DNA of 64,000 nt from Arthrobacter sp. M2012083 (GTDB lineage: Bacteria > Actinomycetota > Actinomycetes > Actinomycetales > Micrococcaceae). Shown here piece after piece: positions 36,540-44,418 of the stretch. Location of the stretch: contig NZ_AKKK01000002.1 of assembly GCF_000281065.1 (NCBI RefSeq), positions 1 through 64,000 of the forward strand. The letters are read 5' to 3'. The notes beneath the pieces are model-generated. The model had not been told where the DNA came from. It ran no database searches and was given only the letters and a program-made list of their open reading frames with translations. The translations under genes were made by a program, and so were the position numbers. Every line of letters begins with the position of its first letter. Positions within the stretch are counted from its first letter, which is position 1.

Positions 36540-38278
36540 TGGAGATCTCCTTCATCTGCCGAGTGCGCCCACTCCGCGAAGGTCTGGCCCTCGGCGCCCA
36601 CGGCGACGAACTTGCGGACCACACGCTCCACGTAATCGGGCAGGTCTTCCACCGTGACCTTGAGGCCGCGGACGGTCCGACCCAAACCGGCTTCCTCGCG
36701 CTCGTTGTTAGCCAGCCCGCCACCAAGGTGGACCTGGAAACCCGGGGTGGGGTCGCCGTCGGGCGTTGGCAACATCATGCCCTTCAGGCCGATATCGGCC
36801 GTCTGGATACGTGCGCAGGAGTTCGGGCAGCCGTTGATGTGGAGGGACAGTGCCGAGGGCAGCTGCTTGGTTTCCACGAGGTCGGCCAAACGGCGCTCCA
36901 GCTCAGCGATGGCCGTAGCTGCCGTGACCTTGGTTTCGACGATGGCCAGCTTGCAGAACTCGATGCCCGTGCAAGCGATGGTGCCACGGCGGAACACGGA
37001 CGGACGGGCGGAAAGGCCCAACGTGTCCAGCTCTGCGATGAGCGGCTCAACCTGCTCCTTGGCCACGTCCAGGATGACCAGCTTCTGGTGAGGAGTAGTG
37101 CGGAGCCGGTAGCTGCCGTGCTTCTCCAAGGTGTCCGCCAGGCTGACAAGTGCCTCGCCGGACGTGCGGCCCACAGTGGGAGTCACGCCGATGAAGAACT
37201 TCCCGTCCTTCTGCTCGTGAACGCCGATGTGATCGCCGGGAGCTGTGGGCTTGGGAGCGGCAGGGCCGTCGGGAAGCTTGAAGCCGAGGTACTCGTCCTC
37301 GAGGATCTGGCGGAACTTGGCAGGGCCCCAGTCATTCATGAGGAACTTCAGGCGGGCCTTGGTGCGCATGCGGCGGTAACCGTAGTCGCGGAAGATGCTG
37401 GTGACGCCCAGCCATACCTCAGCGGCAACGTCAGCCGACACGAACACGCCAAGGCGTTCGGCCAGGCGCGGGTTGGTGGACAAGCCGCCGCCAACCCAGA
37501 GATCGTAGCCGACGCCGAGTTCGGGGTGGACGACGCCCACCAGGGCGAAGTCGTTGATCTCGTGCACCACGTCCTGGGACGGGTGGCCCGTGATGGCGGT
37601 CTTGTATTTGCGCGGCAGGTTGGCCAACTCGGGGTCGCCGATGAAACGTTCGGCGAGCTCGTGGATGAGCGGCGTGGGATCGATGATCTCGTCCTTGGCG
37701 ATGCCCGCAACCGGGGAACCGAGGATGACACGGGGAACGTCGCCGCAGGCCTCGGTGGTGGAAAGGCCAATGCCTTCAAGGCGGCGCCAGATCTCCGGCA
37801 CATCCTCAACGCGGATCCAGTGCAGCTGGATGTTCTGGCGATCCGTGAGGTCGGCCGAGCCGCGGGCGAAGTCCACGGAAATCTGCCCGATGACGCGAAG
37901 CTGCTCTGTGGTCAGCGCTCCGCCGTCGATTCGAACGCGCAGCATGAAGTACTTGTCTTCGAGCTCGTGCGGTTCAAGCGTTGCCGTCTTGCCGCCGTCG
38001 ATCCCGGGCTTGCGCTGGGTGTAGAGGCCCCACCACCGGAAGCGGCCGTGAAGGTCAGTCCCGTCGATCGAATCGAAGCCCTCTTTGGAGTAGACAGACT
38101 CAATCCGCTCACGGACGTTCAGCCCGTTGTCTTCCTGCTTCCAGGTTTCGTTGGCATTGAGTGGGGCGGTGCCGTCAACCTTCCACTGGCCGTGGGGCTT
38201 GGCGGCAGGGCGGTTGCGCGCCGGACGCGAGGGGACTGCGGTGTCCGAGGACGCACCGGCTACAGCTGTATCTGTCAT
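36536..38278 (-). CDS. sir: Ferredoxin-dependent sulfite reductase (siroheme)
   Basis: From ATG 38278 the protein has 580 residues. It reduces sulfite to sulfide with six electrons from ferredoxin. The siroheme-[4Fe-4S] ligands are Cys436 and Cys442 (CTGIEFC), and Cys484 and Cys488 (NGCPNSC). The sequence is of the NirA/Sir type and could be named ferredoxin-nitrite reductase, but its place at the head of cysH-cysD-cysN fixes a sulfur role. The first 35 residues are disordered. The promoter predicts a leaderless transcript and shared control with cysG-fpr. Confidence 0.92.
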   Translation of the reverse strand: MTDTAVAGASSDTAVPSRPARNRPAAKPHGQWKVDGTAPLNANETWKQEDNGLNVRERIESVYSKEGFDSIDGTDLHGRFRWWGLYTQRKPGIDGGKTATLEPHELEDKYFMLRVRIDGGALTTEQLRVIGQISVDFARGSADLTDRQNIQLHWIRVEDVPEIWRRLEGIGLSTTEACGDVPRVILGSPVAGIAKDEIIDPTPLIHELAERFIGDPELANLPRKYKTAITGHPSQDVVHEINDFALVGVVHPELGVGYDLWVGGGLSTNPRLAERLGVFVSADVAAEVWLGVTSIFRDYGYRRMRTKARLKFLMNDWGPAKFRQILEDEYLGFKLPDGPAAPKPTAPGDHIGVHEQKDGKFFIGVTPTVGRTSGEALVSLADTLEKHGSYRLRTTPHQKLVILDVAKEQVEPLIAELDTLGLSARPSVFRRGTIACTGIEFCKLAIVETKVTAATAIAELERRLADLVETKQLPSALSLHINGCPNSCARIQTADIGLKGMMLPTPDGDPTPGFQVHLGGGLANNEREEAGLGRTVRGLKVTVEDLPDYVERVVRKFVAVGAEGQTFAEWAHSADEGDLQ

Positions 38279-38284
38279 ACATCG

Positions 38285-38356
38285 ACTGTAGGTCTGGCCA
38301 GTTTTCGCCAGCAAAGGTCCGGAAACGCGAAGTCACCTAGGGAAACATTTCGTCAC
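38285..38356 (-). promoter_or_regulatory. sir-cysHDN promoter with tandem 20-bp-spaced activator boxes
   Basis: On the coding strand: GTGACGAAATGTTTCC (38356-38341), CTAG, GTGACTTCGCGTTTCC (38336-38321), GGACC, -35-like TTTGCT (38315-38310), 19 bp, -10 TACAGT (38290-38285), six bases, ATG. Boxes, spacing and promoter match those before cysG base for base in position. Confidence 0.78.
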
Positions 38357-38431
38357 GAACACGCCAGCGGCCTTGTCCCGAGGACCTGTTTTGTGCAGAT
38401 CCATTTTGTCCCTTTTCCGCGCGAATAGAGG

Positions 38432-39136
38432 TTAGGAGAGCCTTTCCAACACTGCGTCGTATCTTTCCAGCGCGATCTCGGCGAGCACCTTCGATGGCAG
38501 CAACGGAGCCGCAACAATGTCCGCGCCGGCCTTAGCCAGCTGGTCGTGGAAATAGCCGGTTGCAAGCAGGTATGAGGCAATGAAGACCCTGCCAGTCCCA
38601 CCGTCGGCGGCGAGTTCCGCACGTAAGGAGGCGACGCCGTCGGGCACTGTCGGCTGGGCGCTGGCGCCATAGGCGACCCGGACCTTGTTGGGCAGCAGCT
38701 CACCGAGGAGTCGCGCTTGCTCTTCCGAATCAACGGACCCGTCCGGAAGGGACGATCCCGCGGCAGCCAACAGCACGCCGTCGTTCTCGGTCAGGCCAGC
38801 CGCACGCAGGTGCGTGGCCAACAACTCAGCCAGACGGGGATCCGGACCCAACGGCCTCGCGGCCACTACCTCGGGCCGGCTCTTGATGGCCTTGGGCACG
38901 TCCACCTTGATGTGGAAGCCAGTGGAGAGCAAAAGCGGTACGACGACGGCCGCAGTCCCCTCGGGCAGGCCTTCCACCACGCCGCCCAACTCGGGTTCCT
39001 GAACGTCAACGTACGCCTCAACCACGCGCAAACCGGGCCGCAGAGTTTCAATTTCTGCCATGACGCGTCGGATGGCAGCCTGGCCTTCGGCGTTGCGGGT
39101 TCCATGGGCGCAAGCGATCAAAACGGGGCTGTTCAT
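38432..39136 (-). CDS. Sirohydrochlorin chelatase-like protein (CbiX/SirB)
   Basis: Starting at ATG 39136 the protein has 234 residues with two chelatase half-domains. ACAHGTRN near the N-terminus carries the metal-binding His typical of CbiX/SirB, and VPLLLSTGFHIKVDVP carries the second. It inserts iron (or cobalt) into sirohydrochlorin. Lying upstream of the sulfite reductase on the same strand, it most likely completes siroheme synthesis after CysG. A 153-bp gap holding the sir promoter separates it from the operon, so it is transcribed separately. Confidence 0.88.
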   Translation of the reverse strand: MNSPVLIACAHGTRNAEGQAAIRRVMAEIETLRPGLRVVEAYVDVQEPELGGVVEGLPEGTAAVVVPLLLSTGFHIKVDVPKAIKSRPEVVAARPLGPDPRLAELLATHLRAAGLTENDGVLLAAAGSSLPDGSVDSEEQARLLGELLPNKVRVAYGASAQPTVPDGVASLRAELAADGGTGRVFIASYLLATGYFHDQLAKAGADIVAAPLLPSKVLAEIALERYDAVLERLS

Positions 39137-39169
39137 GGGAGCTAGCGTAACGTTGAGCCCGCACCTGTT

Positions 39170-39871
39170 GTGAAGCACGTTAAGAAAGAACCAGTCCACT
39201 TGATTTCCTTTGACATTGTTCTTCTTTGGCTTGACCTCATCGGCGTGTTCTTTTTTGCTGTATCGGGCTCGTTGTTGGCCGCCCGGAAGCAGTTCGACTT
39301 TGTTGGTTCGGTGCTGCTCGCTTCCATCGCGGCGCTGGGCGGTGGCGTGATCCGCGACATCGTGATCGACGCAGGCCCCCCGATCGCCTTCACGAATCCT
39401 GCCTACCTGGCCCCACCCGTGCTGGCTGCCCTGCTGGTTTACTACCTTTTCTCGTCGGTGCAGCGTTTCACGTCCCTTCTGACGCTGTTCGACGCCGGCG
39501 GATTGGCGTTGTTTTGCATTACCGGCACCCTGAAGGCCATCAGTGCCGGCATGAACCCGGTGGCTGCGATCCTTCTTGGAGTCACCACGGGAGTGGGCGG
39601 GGGGCTGCTCCGTGACATCACCGCCAACGAAGTCCCCACCCTGTTCAACAACCGCGATATCTACGCACTACCTGCCTTCGTGGGCGCCGGTTTGACCACG
39701 TTGATGTGGCACCTTGGCCTGTTCAGCGGGCTTACCGCCTGTGTCATCGCCGGTGTTGTTTTCGCTTTCCGGGTAACCGCCTGGCGCCGCGGCTGGTATG
39801 TGCCCCTGGCTGTGCGTGGTTGGCATCGCGCAGGCACCGGTGGGGGCGCAATTTCCGGTGCCCGGGATTAG
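39170..39871 (+). CDS. TRIC/YadS-family cation channel protein
   Basis: A 233-residue membrane protein with about seven helices and two internal repeats. The repeats carry ALGGGVIRDIV and GVGGGLLRDIT, the glycine-rich kinks of the TRIC (formerly UPF0126) family of trimeric monovalent cation channels. The first possible start is GTG 39170; a TTG at 39200 is the alternative, and neither has a clear ribosome site. It is divergent from the chelatase gene. Physiological role in bacteria is not settled. Confidence 0.85.
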   Translation: MKHVKKEPVHLISFDIVLLWLDLIGVFFFAVSGSLLAARKQFDFVGSVLLASIAALGGGVIRDIVIDAGPPIAFTNPAYLAPPVLAALLVYYLFSSVQRFTSLLTLFDAGGLALFCITGTLKAISAGMNPVAAILLGVTTGVGGGLLRDITANEVPTLFNNRDIYALPAFVGAGLTTLMWHLGLFSGLTACVIAGVVFAFRVTAWRRGWYVPLAVRGWHRAGTGGGAISGARD

Positions 39872-39884
39872 CTAGGATAAGAGC

Positions 39885-40310
39885 ATGACTGACATGTTCC
39901 TCGAGAAGTTCCGCGCGCTGGTCCCAAAGTATCTCGAGGATGAATGGCAGGAAGAAGATGGCCTCACGCCCACCGAACTGGACGACGCCCTCGCCGATCA
40001 CTCCTTCACCATCCCGCTGGTTCTGCGCGAGTTCTACCTCGCAATCGGCGGCTGCGAGGACCTCATGGAGGCCTACCACTACTTCTGGGACCCCGAGGAA
40101 CTCGAGGTGGACGACGAAGGCTTCCTCATGTTCCTTGAGGACGAGGAGGAACAGTTCACCTGGGGCTTCCGCACCGCCGACCTCAGCATCCCGGACCCCA
40201 TCGTCTGGCGCCGCAACAACGCCCGCGGCCAGTGGAAGAGCGAAGAGGGCACGTTCTCGGAGTTCGTGTTCGACATGTTCGAGTGGGCATTCAACGACGA
40301 CGAAGACTAA
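39885..40310 (+). CDS. SUKH/SMI1-KNR4-like small acidic protein
   Basis: A 141-residue highly acidic protein. LREFYLAIGGCEDLMEAYHYF and EGFLMFLEDEEEQFTWGFR resemble the SMI1/KNR4 (SUKH) fold, whose members include immunity proteins of contact-dependent toxins and regulatory proteins. No toxin gene is adjacent, and the gene is 13 bp after the TRIC gene with AGGATAAGAGC before its ATG. Function unknown; the fold call is by pattern only. Confidence 0.6.
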   Translation: MTDMFLEKFRALVPKYLEDEWQEEDGLTPTELDDALADHSFTIPLVLREFYLAIGGCEDLMEAYHYFWDPEELEVDDEGFLMFLEDEEEQFTWGFRTADLSIPDPIVWRRNNARGQWKSEEGTFSEFVFDMFEWAFNDDED

Positions 40311-40321
40311 CCACGCTGTAT

Positions 40322-40362
40322 AACAGCCCCCTTCCTGACCTTCGGCCAGGGCGGGGGCTGTT
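40322..40362 (+). terminator. Intrinsic terminator after the SUKH-like gene
   Basis: AACAGCCCCC (40322-40331) pairs with GGGGGCTGTT (40353-40362); an inner stem with a TTCG loop continues it. TTTTGCTTTT follows. Confidence 0.9.
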
Positions 40363-40380
40363 TTGCTTTTGCGGCCTGTG

Positions 40381-40472
40381 CGGCCACCACCCACTTTGCT
40401 TTTGGCACCACCCTGACATGCCGCTTCGGAGGTGTGTCGCCATAAAATTAGGGTCAAAGTAGGTGGTGGCGG
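40381..40472 (-). repeat. Palindromic element A1 (CCACCACCCACTTTG family)
   Basis: Outer arms CCACCACCCACTTTG (40384-40398) and CAAAGTAGGTGGTGG (40455-40469) match at 14 of 15 positions. The interior has a smaller dyad, GACACA...TGTC on the minus strand. Reverse-complemented, it aligns with elements A2 and A3. It ends 12 bp beyond the stop of the AbiEi/DUF559 gene. Confidence 0.85.
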
Positions 40473-40483
40473 GACAAGCAAAC

Positions 40484-41353
40484 TCACGACGGCGGGACCC
40501 ACCCAGGCGCGTACCTCGCCGGCGCGTAGCGGCCAAGTTCCCTGTTGAACAGGACCGCCATGACTTCGGCGACCATCCTGCCTGGGTGATGAACGACGTC
40601 GACGTAGTAGTAGCGGAGGGTCAATAGCCCTCTGCGCATGCCTGCGTTGTTCCTATACTGATCCTTCTTGACCTGTTTTCCCTCAAGGTGAGTGCCGCCG
40701 TCGAGTTCAACGATCAGGCATTCGTTGATCAGGCAGTCCACTTCCCCAACGCCCGGGACGTCCACGTGCATCTGGACCCTAAGACCGGCCCTGGTGAAAT
40801 GGGTGTGCGCGAGTACTTCCAGGAGTGAGTCGGCCCGAGGCAGAACCAGATCCAGGATTTCCCGCACTTTGCCATTCCTGTTGCCTGGAAGCCTTGACCT
40901 CAGGAAATCCTTGGACAGGAGCGCTTGACTGACCGCACTCTGCACCATGACGAGCGCTTCCAGTTCAGGCAAACACCGGAGGGCATGGATCAGGACATCA
41001 GCCACTCCCGCTAGGGGTAGATACGAGTGGCGGGGGTGTAGGCAGGCACCGTGCTGGACTACACCGCGTCTCGCTTGGCCCGTGCTGCAGCTCAGATGGA
41101 GAGCCCCTGCGCCTCCGAGGGTCCAGAGACCATGGAAGCGGGCTGCAGAGATGCAGGTAAGTAAGCCGCCTGCTCGAAAGGCTGCAACGACGTCGGGGTC
41201 TGATACCCGGGACGTGTAGACGCCGCGATGAAGGCGATCGACTACTCCGTCCCTCACTGCCTTCGTGAGAATGCGGCGACTAAAACCCGCAGCCATCAGG
41301 GTGGACGTGGTTGCTGCTCCGCGCCGGCTTCGGAGGAAATTGTCGAGGTCCAT
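40484..41353 (-). CDS. AbiEi-type winged-helix protein with DUF559/Vsr-like nuclease domain (locus A)
   Basis: The ATG at 41353 (MDLDNFLRSRRGA) gives 289 residues; the longer frame runs into repeat A2. Residues 1-60 resemble the AbiEi antitoxin winged helix (LVDRLHRGVYTS-like segment VVDRLHRGVYTS). The C-terminal third has PD-(D/E)XK-type residues: VGEVDCLI, IVELDGGTH and KKDQYRNN, as in DUF559/Vsr-like endonucleases. No AbiEii toxin gene is adjacent, so it is not a standard type IV toxin-antitoxin pair. The gene is bracketed by inverted elements A1 and A2. Possible roles: repeat-specific nicking or mobilisation enzyme, or defence nuclease. Confidence 0.75.
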   Translation of the reverse strand: MDLDNFLRSRRGAATTSTLMAAGFSRRILTKAVRDGVVDRLHRGVYTSRVSDPDVVAAFRAGGLLTCISAARFHGLWTLGGAGALHLSCSTGQARRGVVQHGACLHPRHSYLPLAGVADVLIHALRCLPELEALVMVQSAVSQALLSKDFLRSRLPGNRNGKVREILDLVLPRADSLLEVLAHTHFTRAGLRVQMHVDVPGVGEVDCLINECLIVELDGGTHLEGKQVKKDQYRNNAGMRRGLLTLRYYYVDVVHHPGRMVAEVMAVLFNRELGRYAPARYAPGWVPPS

Positions 41354-41427
41354 ATAGCCATGCTGAGGTTCGGTGGGGACTCGGCGATGGCCGCAACGTC
41401 CCCTATGTGGATAACTGCGGCGCCCCT

Positions 41428-41516
41428 CCACCACCTGGTTTGGCGGCCCTGATGTCGCGACACACCCCGTGCCCGGCGAGTCCCCCACTTCCAAAATCCA
41501 AAGTTGGTGGTGAAGG
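41428..41516 (+). repeat. Palindromic element A2 (CCACCACCCACTTTG family)
   Basis: Left arm CCACCACCTGGTTTG (41428-41442) and right arm CAAAGTTGGTGGTG (41499-41512), with CGACACACC in the interior as in A1. The right arm plus AAGG matches A3 at 17 of 18 bases. It lies 75 bp upstream of the locus A start codon, in the orientation opposite to A1. Confidence 0.8.
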
Positions 41517-41580
41517 ATCAGCGCTTGGCTGTAAATTGCGCTGCAGGACTGAGAAAACCATTGACGCGGGGAGTTGCATA

Positions 41581-41718
41581 TATGACAGGATTGTCATAAG
41601 CTTTTCACGGATCCACTAAATGCCTCCGGTGGGTCTGATGCGAACGGAGATTGTGGTCCCGGTTCGGTGCAGCGTATGACTCGTAACGTTGCAGCGAGCC
41701 GGGGCCATTCCGTTTTTC
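41581..41718 (+). other. Structured non-coding segment between elements A2 and A3
   Basis: No gene is evident from 41517 to 41744. The segment holds a perfect hairpin TATGAC-AGGATT-GTCATA followed by AGCTTTT (41581-41605). A larger hairpin follows, in which the CCCGGTTCG arm near 41660 pairs with CGAGCCGGG near 41695, with an inner TGCAGCGT/ACGTTGCA stem; CGTTTTTCC comes just after. It could be a small RNA with terminators; no known RNA family is recognised. Confidence 0.4.
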
Positions 41719-41744
41719 CAGGAGACTTCAAATTTGGGCGCGTA

Positions 41745-41837
41745 CGGCCACCACCCACTTTGATTCCACCGACGGCACAACACACAGCAACCACCGGCGT
41801 GTCACCACCCTCGCAGGCTCAAAGTGGGTGGTGAAGG
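41745..41837 (+). repeat. Palindromic element A3 (CCACCACCCACTTTG family)
   Basis: Outer arms CACCACCCACTTTG (within 41745-41762) and CAAAGTGGGTGGTG (41820-41833) are perfectly complementary over 14 bp. The interior contains ACAACACAC and GGCGTGTC as in A1. It is a solo copy about 230 bp from A2, upstream of the convergent polyprenyl synthase terminator. Confidence 0.85.
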
Positions 41838-41885
41838 TACCAGGTCCACCAAAGCCTCGGCCCAAAATGCGGGGAACAAAAAGCA

Positions 41886-41915
41886 GGCGCCCGGCCTATG
41901 AAAAGTCCGGACGCC
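41886..41915 (-). terminator. Terminator of the polyprenyl synthase gene
   Basis: Arms 41886-41896 and 41905-41915 pair at nine or more of 11 positions, with an 8-nt loop; on the minus strand TGCTTTTTG follows. It is 18 bp after the stop. Confidence 0.75.
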
Positions 41916-41933
41916 ACTAAAAGTAAGAGAAAA

Positions 41934-43037
41934 CTAGCTGCTGCGGTCCACCACTGCGTGGGCAAAGTTGGTCAGCGAGGCCTTCACAACGCCCTCGGGC
42001 AACGGGGCCAGGGCGGCAACTGCCTCGGCGGACCACTGGCGGGCGATCTTCCAGGACTCCTCGGTGACGGGATGCTCGCGCAGACCGGCAACAACCTCAG
42101 CCAAAGCCGAGTCCGAGGACAAGTCGCCGTCCACCAGTTCCAGCAAGGCACTGGCGGAAGCATCGCCGGCGGCAGCATCACGGCGAAGCAGCAGGACCGG
42201 CAAGGTGGGAACACCTTCGCGGAGGTCGGTGCCCGGGGACTTTCCGGACTTGACCTTCACACCGGTGACATCGATGACGTCGTCGGCGAGCTGGAAGGCG
42301 ACGCCGACCTTCTCGCCGTACTCCACCAAAAGGTCCTCGAAGGACTCGTCGGCACCGGCGAAGATCGCGCCGAGCTGGCCGGACGCCGCTACCAATGAGC
42401 CGGTCTTGTCAGCAATGACGGACAGGTAGTGCTCTACAGGATCTTCGTCTTCACGCGGTCCCACCGTTTCGTGGAGCTGACCCAGGCACAAGCGCTCAAA
42501 CGTGCGGGCCTGAATGCCAAGGGCACGCGAACCGAGCTCGGACACCAAGATGGAGGCGCGGGCGAAGATGAGGTCGCCGGTAAGGATGGCCACCGAGTTG
42601 CCCCATACTTCGTGGGCGGTGGGAGCACCACGGCGGAAGGGAGCTGAGTCCATCACGTCGTCGTGGTAGAGCGTGGCAAGGTGCGTCAGTTCAACCACAA
42701 CAGCGGCCTGGACAACCTCAGGACGTGAAGCATCGCCGAGGTGGGCGCACAGCAGAGTGAGCAGCGGACGGATGCGCTTTCCGCCGGCTTCCACCAGGTG
42801 GCGCGACGTCGCGTCAGCCAATGGGTCCGAGTTGGAAATAGCTTCGCGGAGCTTCTTCTCCACTCGGGCAAGGTTGGTGGTGATGGCAGGGCCGAGCTCG
42901 GCATCGCCCGCAATGGCGGCGAATCCGGCGGGCAGCTGGAGCCCCGTTGCGATCGCGGTGGTATTGGGTGCAGGCTCAACAGTCTGCGGCAAGCCGTGCC
43001 CGGCATGCGTCCAGCTGTGTTCGGCAGAGTTCGTCAC
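41934..43037 (-). CDS. Polyprenyl diphosphate synthase (menaquinone side chain)
   Basis: A 367-residue all-helical trans-prenyltransferase. The first Asp-rich motif is HDDVMD (Asp126, 127, 130) and the second ADDVIDV (Asp252, 253, 256); GGKRIRP is at 85-91. Together with downstream-adjacent menJ and menG genes it most likely makes the long isoprenoid tail of menaquinone. Chain length cannot be read reliably. The first 40 residues are low-complexity. It is the third gene of a menG-menJ-polyprenyl synthase series on the minus strand. Confidence 0.9.
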   Translation of the reverse strand: MTNSAEHSWTHAGHGLPQTVEPAPNTTAIATGLQLPAGFAAIAGDAELGPAITTNLARVEKKLREAISNSDPLADATSRHLVEAGGKRIRPLLTLLCAHLGDASRPEVVQAAVVVELTHLATLYHDDVMDSAPFRRGAPTAHEVWGNSVAILTGDLIFARASILVSELGSRALGIQARTFERLCLGQLHETVGPREDEDPVEHYLSVIADKTGSLVAASGQLGAIFAGADESFEDLLVEYGEKVGVAFQLADDVIDVTGVKVKSGKSPGTDLREGVPTLPVLLLRRDAAAGDASASALLELVDGDLSSDSALAEVVAGLREHPVTEESWKIARQWSAEAVAALAPLPEGVVKASLTNFAHAVVDRSS

Positions 43038-43046
43038 GGGTTAACC

Positions 43047-44390
43047 CTAACTAGTTGTTGCGGAAACCGCGGAGTCGGTGCCTGCCGGCGTAAGGGCGCT
43101 GGCAGAGGAAGTGTTGGACGTAGCCGGAACCAGCATCTCGAGGACCCGGATCACGCGGTCCTCGAAGCCCTTCGCGGACGGATCCGTGAGGTTTGCGAGC
43201 ATTCGCACCACGAAGCGCATGAGCACAGGAATTGGCATGCCCGTGCGCAGTGCAAGCTTCATCACCGCGGGCTTTCCGATCAATGACGCAAACATCCGGC
43301 CAAGCGTGAAATGCGATCCCCACTGGTCCCGCACGTAGTCCGCGTACCGCGAAAGGTGGGCATCGGCGTCGTGCGTGGACCAACCGGCGGAAGCCGACCG
43401 CGAAGAAGCGTCAATCAAGAACTCGGCCGCGAACCGGGCCGATTCCATCGCGTAGGAAATGCCTTCGCCGTTGAACGGGGACACCATGCCGCCGGCGTCG
43501 CCCAGCAGGAGCAGCCCGGGTGAGTAGTGCGGCGTGCGGTTGAAGCCCATGGGCAGCGCGGCACCGCGGATCTCCCCCACCTGGTTTTCCGGCGTGAAGC
43601 CCCACTCGGAGGGCATCCCGGCGGTCCATTCGCGGAGAACTTGCTTGTAATCGAGCTTGCCGAATTCCTTGGACGAGTTCAGGATGCCGAGCCCTACGTT
43701 GGACGTGCCGTCGCCAACACCAAACACCCATCCGTAACCGGGCAGCGGCTTACCGGACTTGCCGGGAAGTTCCAGCCAGCCTTCCATCCAGTCGTCGTCG
43801 TGCCTTGGCGAGGTGAAGTAGGTGCGCACCGCGACGCCAAGCGGTCGGTCGTCCCGCTTGTGCATTCCCAGAGACACCGCGGTCCGCGTCGAGTTTCCGT
43901 CAGCGGCGAGGACGACGTCGGCATGGAAGTCGCGCGTTTCGCCCGTCTTGCGTCCGGACTCGTCCAGGATGGAGGCCCGGGCACCGATCACGCGACCGTC
44001 CTCCGCCGTCAACGCGGAGGTGACGCTGTGGCGTTCAAGCACGACGGCGCCCGCGGACTGAGCGTGACGGGCCAGGTCCTCGTCGAAACCGAGCCTGGTC
44101 CTGATCAGGCCGTACGTGGGAAAGTCAGCTACTTCCGGCCATGGAAGTTCAATGGTGCGACCACCGGCAATAAGACGGAGGCCCTTGTTGCGCCGCCACC
44201 CTTCGGAGACCGCGTGGGGCAGTCCGAGCTTCTGAATCTCGCGGACGGCGCGCGGAGTCAGGCCGTCGCCGCACACCTTTTCACGGGGAAACGAAGTTTT
44301 CTCCAGCACCGTGACATCGATGCCCGACTGGGCGAGGTAATACGCGGCGGTGGACCCTGCCGGGCCCGCGCCAACAATCAGTACTTTCAC
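43047..44390 (-). CDS. menJ: Geranylgeranyl reductase-family flavoprotein (menaquinone reductase)
   Basis: A 447-residue FAD enzyme with VLIVGAGPAGSTAAYYLA at the N-terminus, an FPREKVCGDGLTPRAV motif near 38-53 and GDAGGMVSPFNGEGISYAM in the middle, the signatures of geranylgeranyl reductases. In mycobacteria the homologue MenJ saturates one isoprene unit of menaquinone. Location between menG and the polyprenyl synthase supports the same job. It may be membrane-associated. Confidence 0.85.
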   Translation of the reverse strand: MKVLIVGAGPAGSTAAYYLAQSGIDVTVLEKTSFPREKVCGDGLTPRAVREIQKLGLPHAVSEGWRRNKGLRLIAGGRTIELPWPEVADFPTYGLIRTRLGFDEDLARHAQSAGAVVLERHSVTSALTAEDGRVIGARASILDESGRKTGETRDFHADVVLAADGNSTRTAVSLGMHKRDDRPLGVAVRTYFTSPRHDDDWMEGWLELPGKSGKPLPGYGWVFGVGDGTSNVGLGILNSSKEFGKLDYKQVLREWTAGMPSEWGFTPENQVGEIRGAALPMGFNRTPHYSPGLLLLGDAGGMVSPFNGEGISYAMESARFAAEFLIDASSRSASAGWSTHDADAHLSRYADYVRDQWGSHFTLGRMFASLIGKPAVMKLALRTGMPIPVLMRFVVRMLANLTDPSAKGFEDRVIRVLEMLVPATSNTSSASALTPAGTDSAVSATTS

Positions 44391-44418
44391 GACGTCCTAA
44401 TTCAACAGGCAGTGCTGG

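Noticed and set aside
36536..38278. Ferredoxin-nitrite reductase
   Set aside because: Sequence alone cannot separate the two, but fusion into the cysH-cysD-cysN operon and the shared cysG promoter support sulfite reductase.
40484..41353. Classical AbiEi/AbiEii type IV toxin-antitoxin system
   Set aside because: No AbiEii nucleotidyltransferase gene is next to either AbiEi-like protein, and both proteins carry a nuclease domain.
40381..41837. CRISPR array
   Set aside because: Only three copies with irregular spacing, each internally palindromic, and no cas genes.
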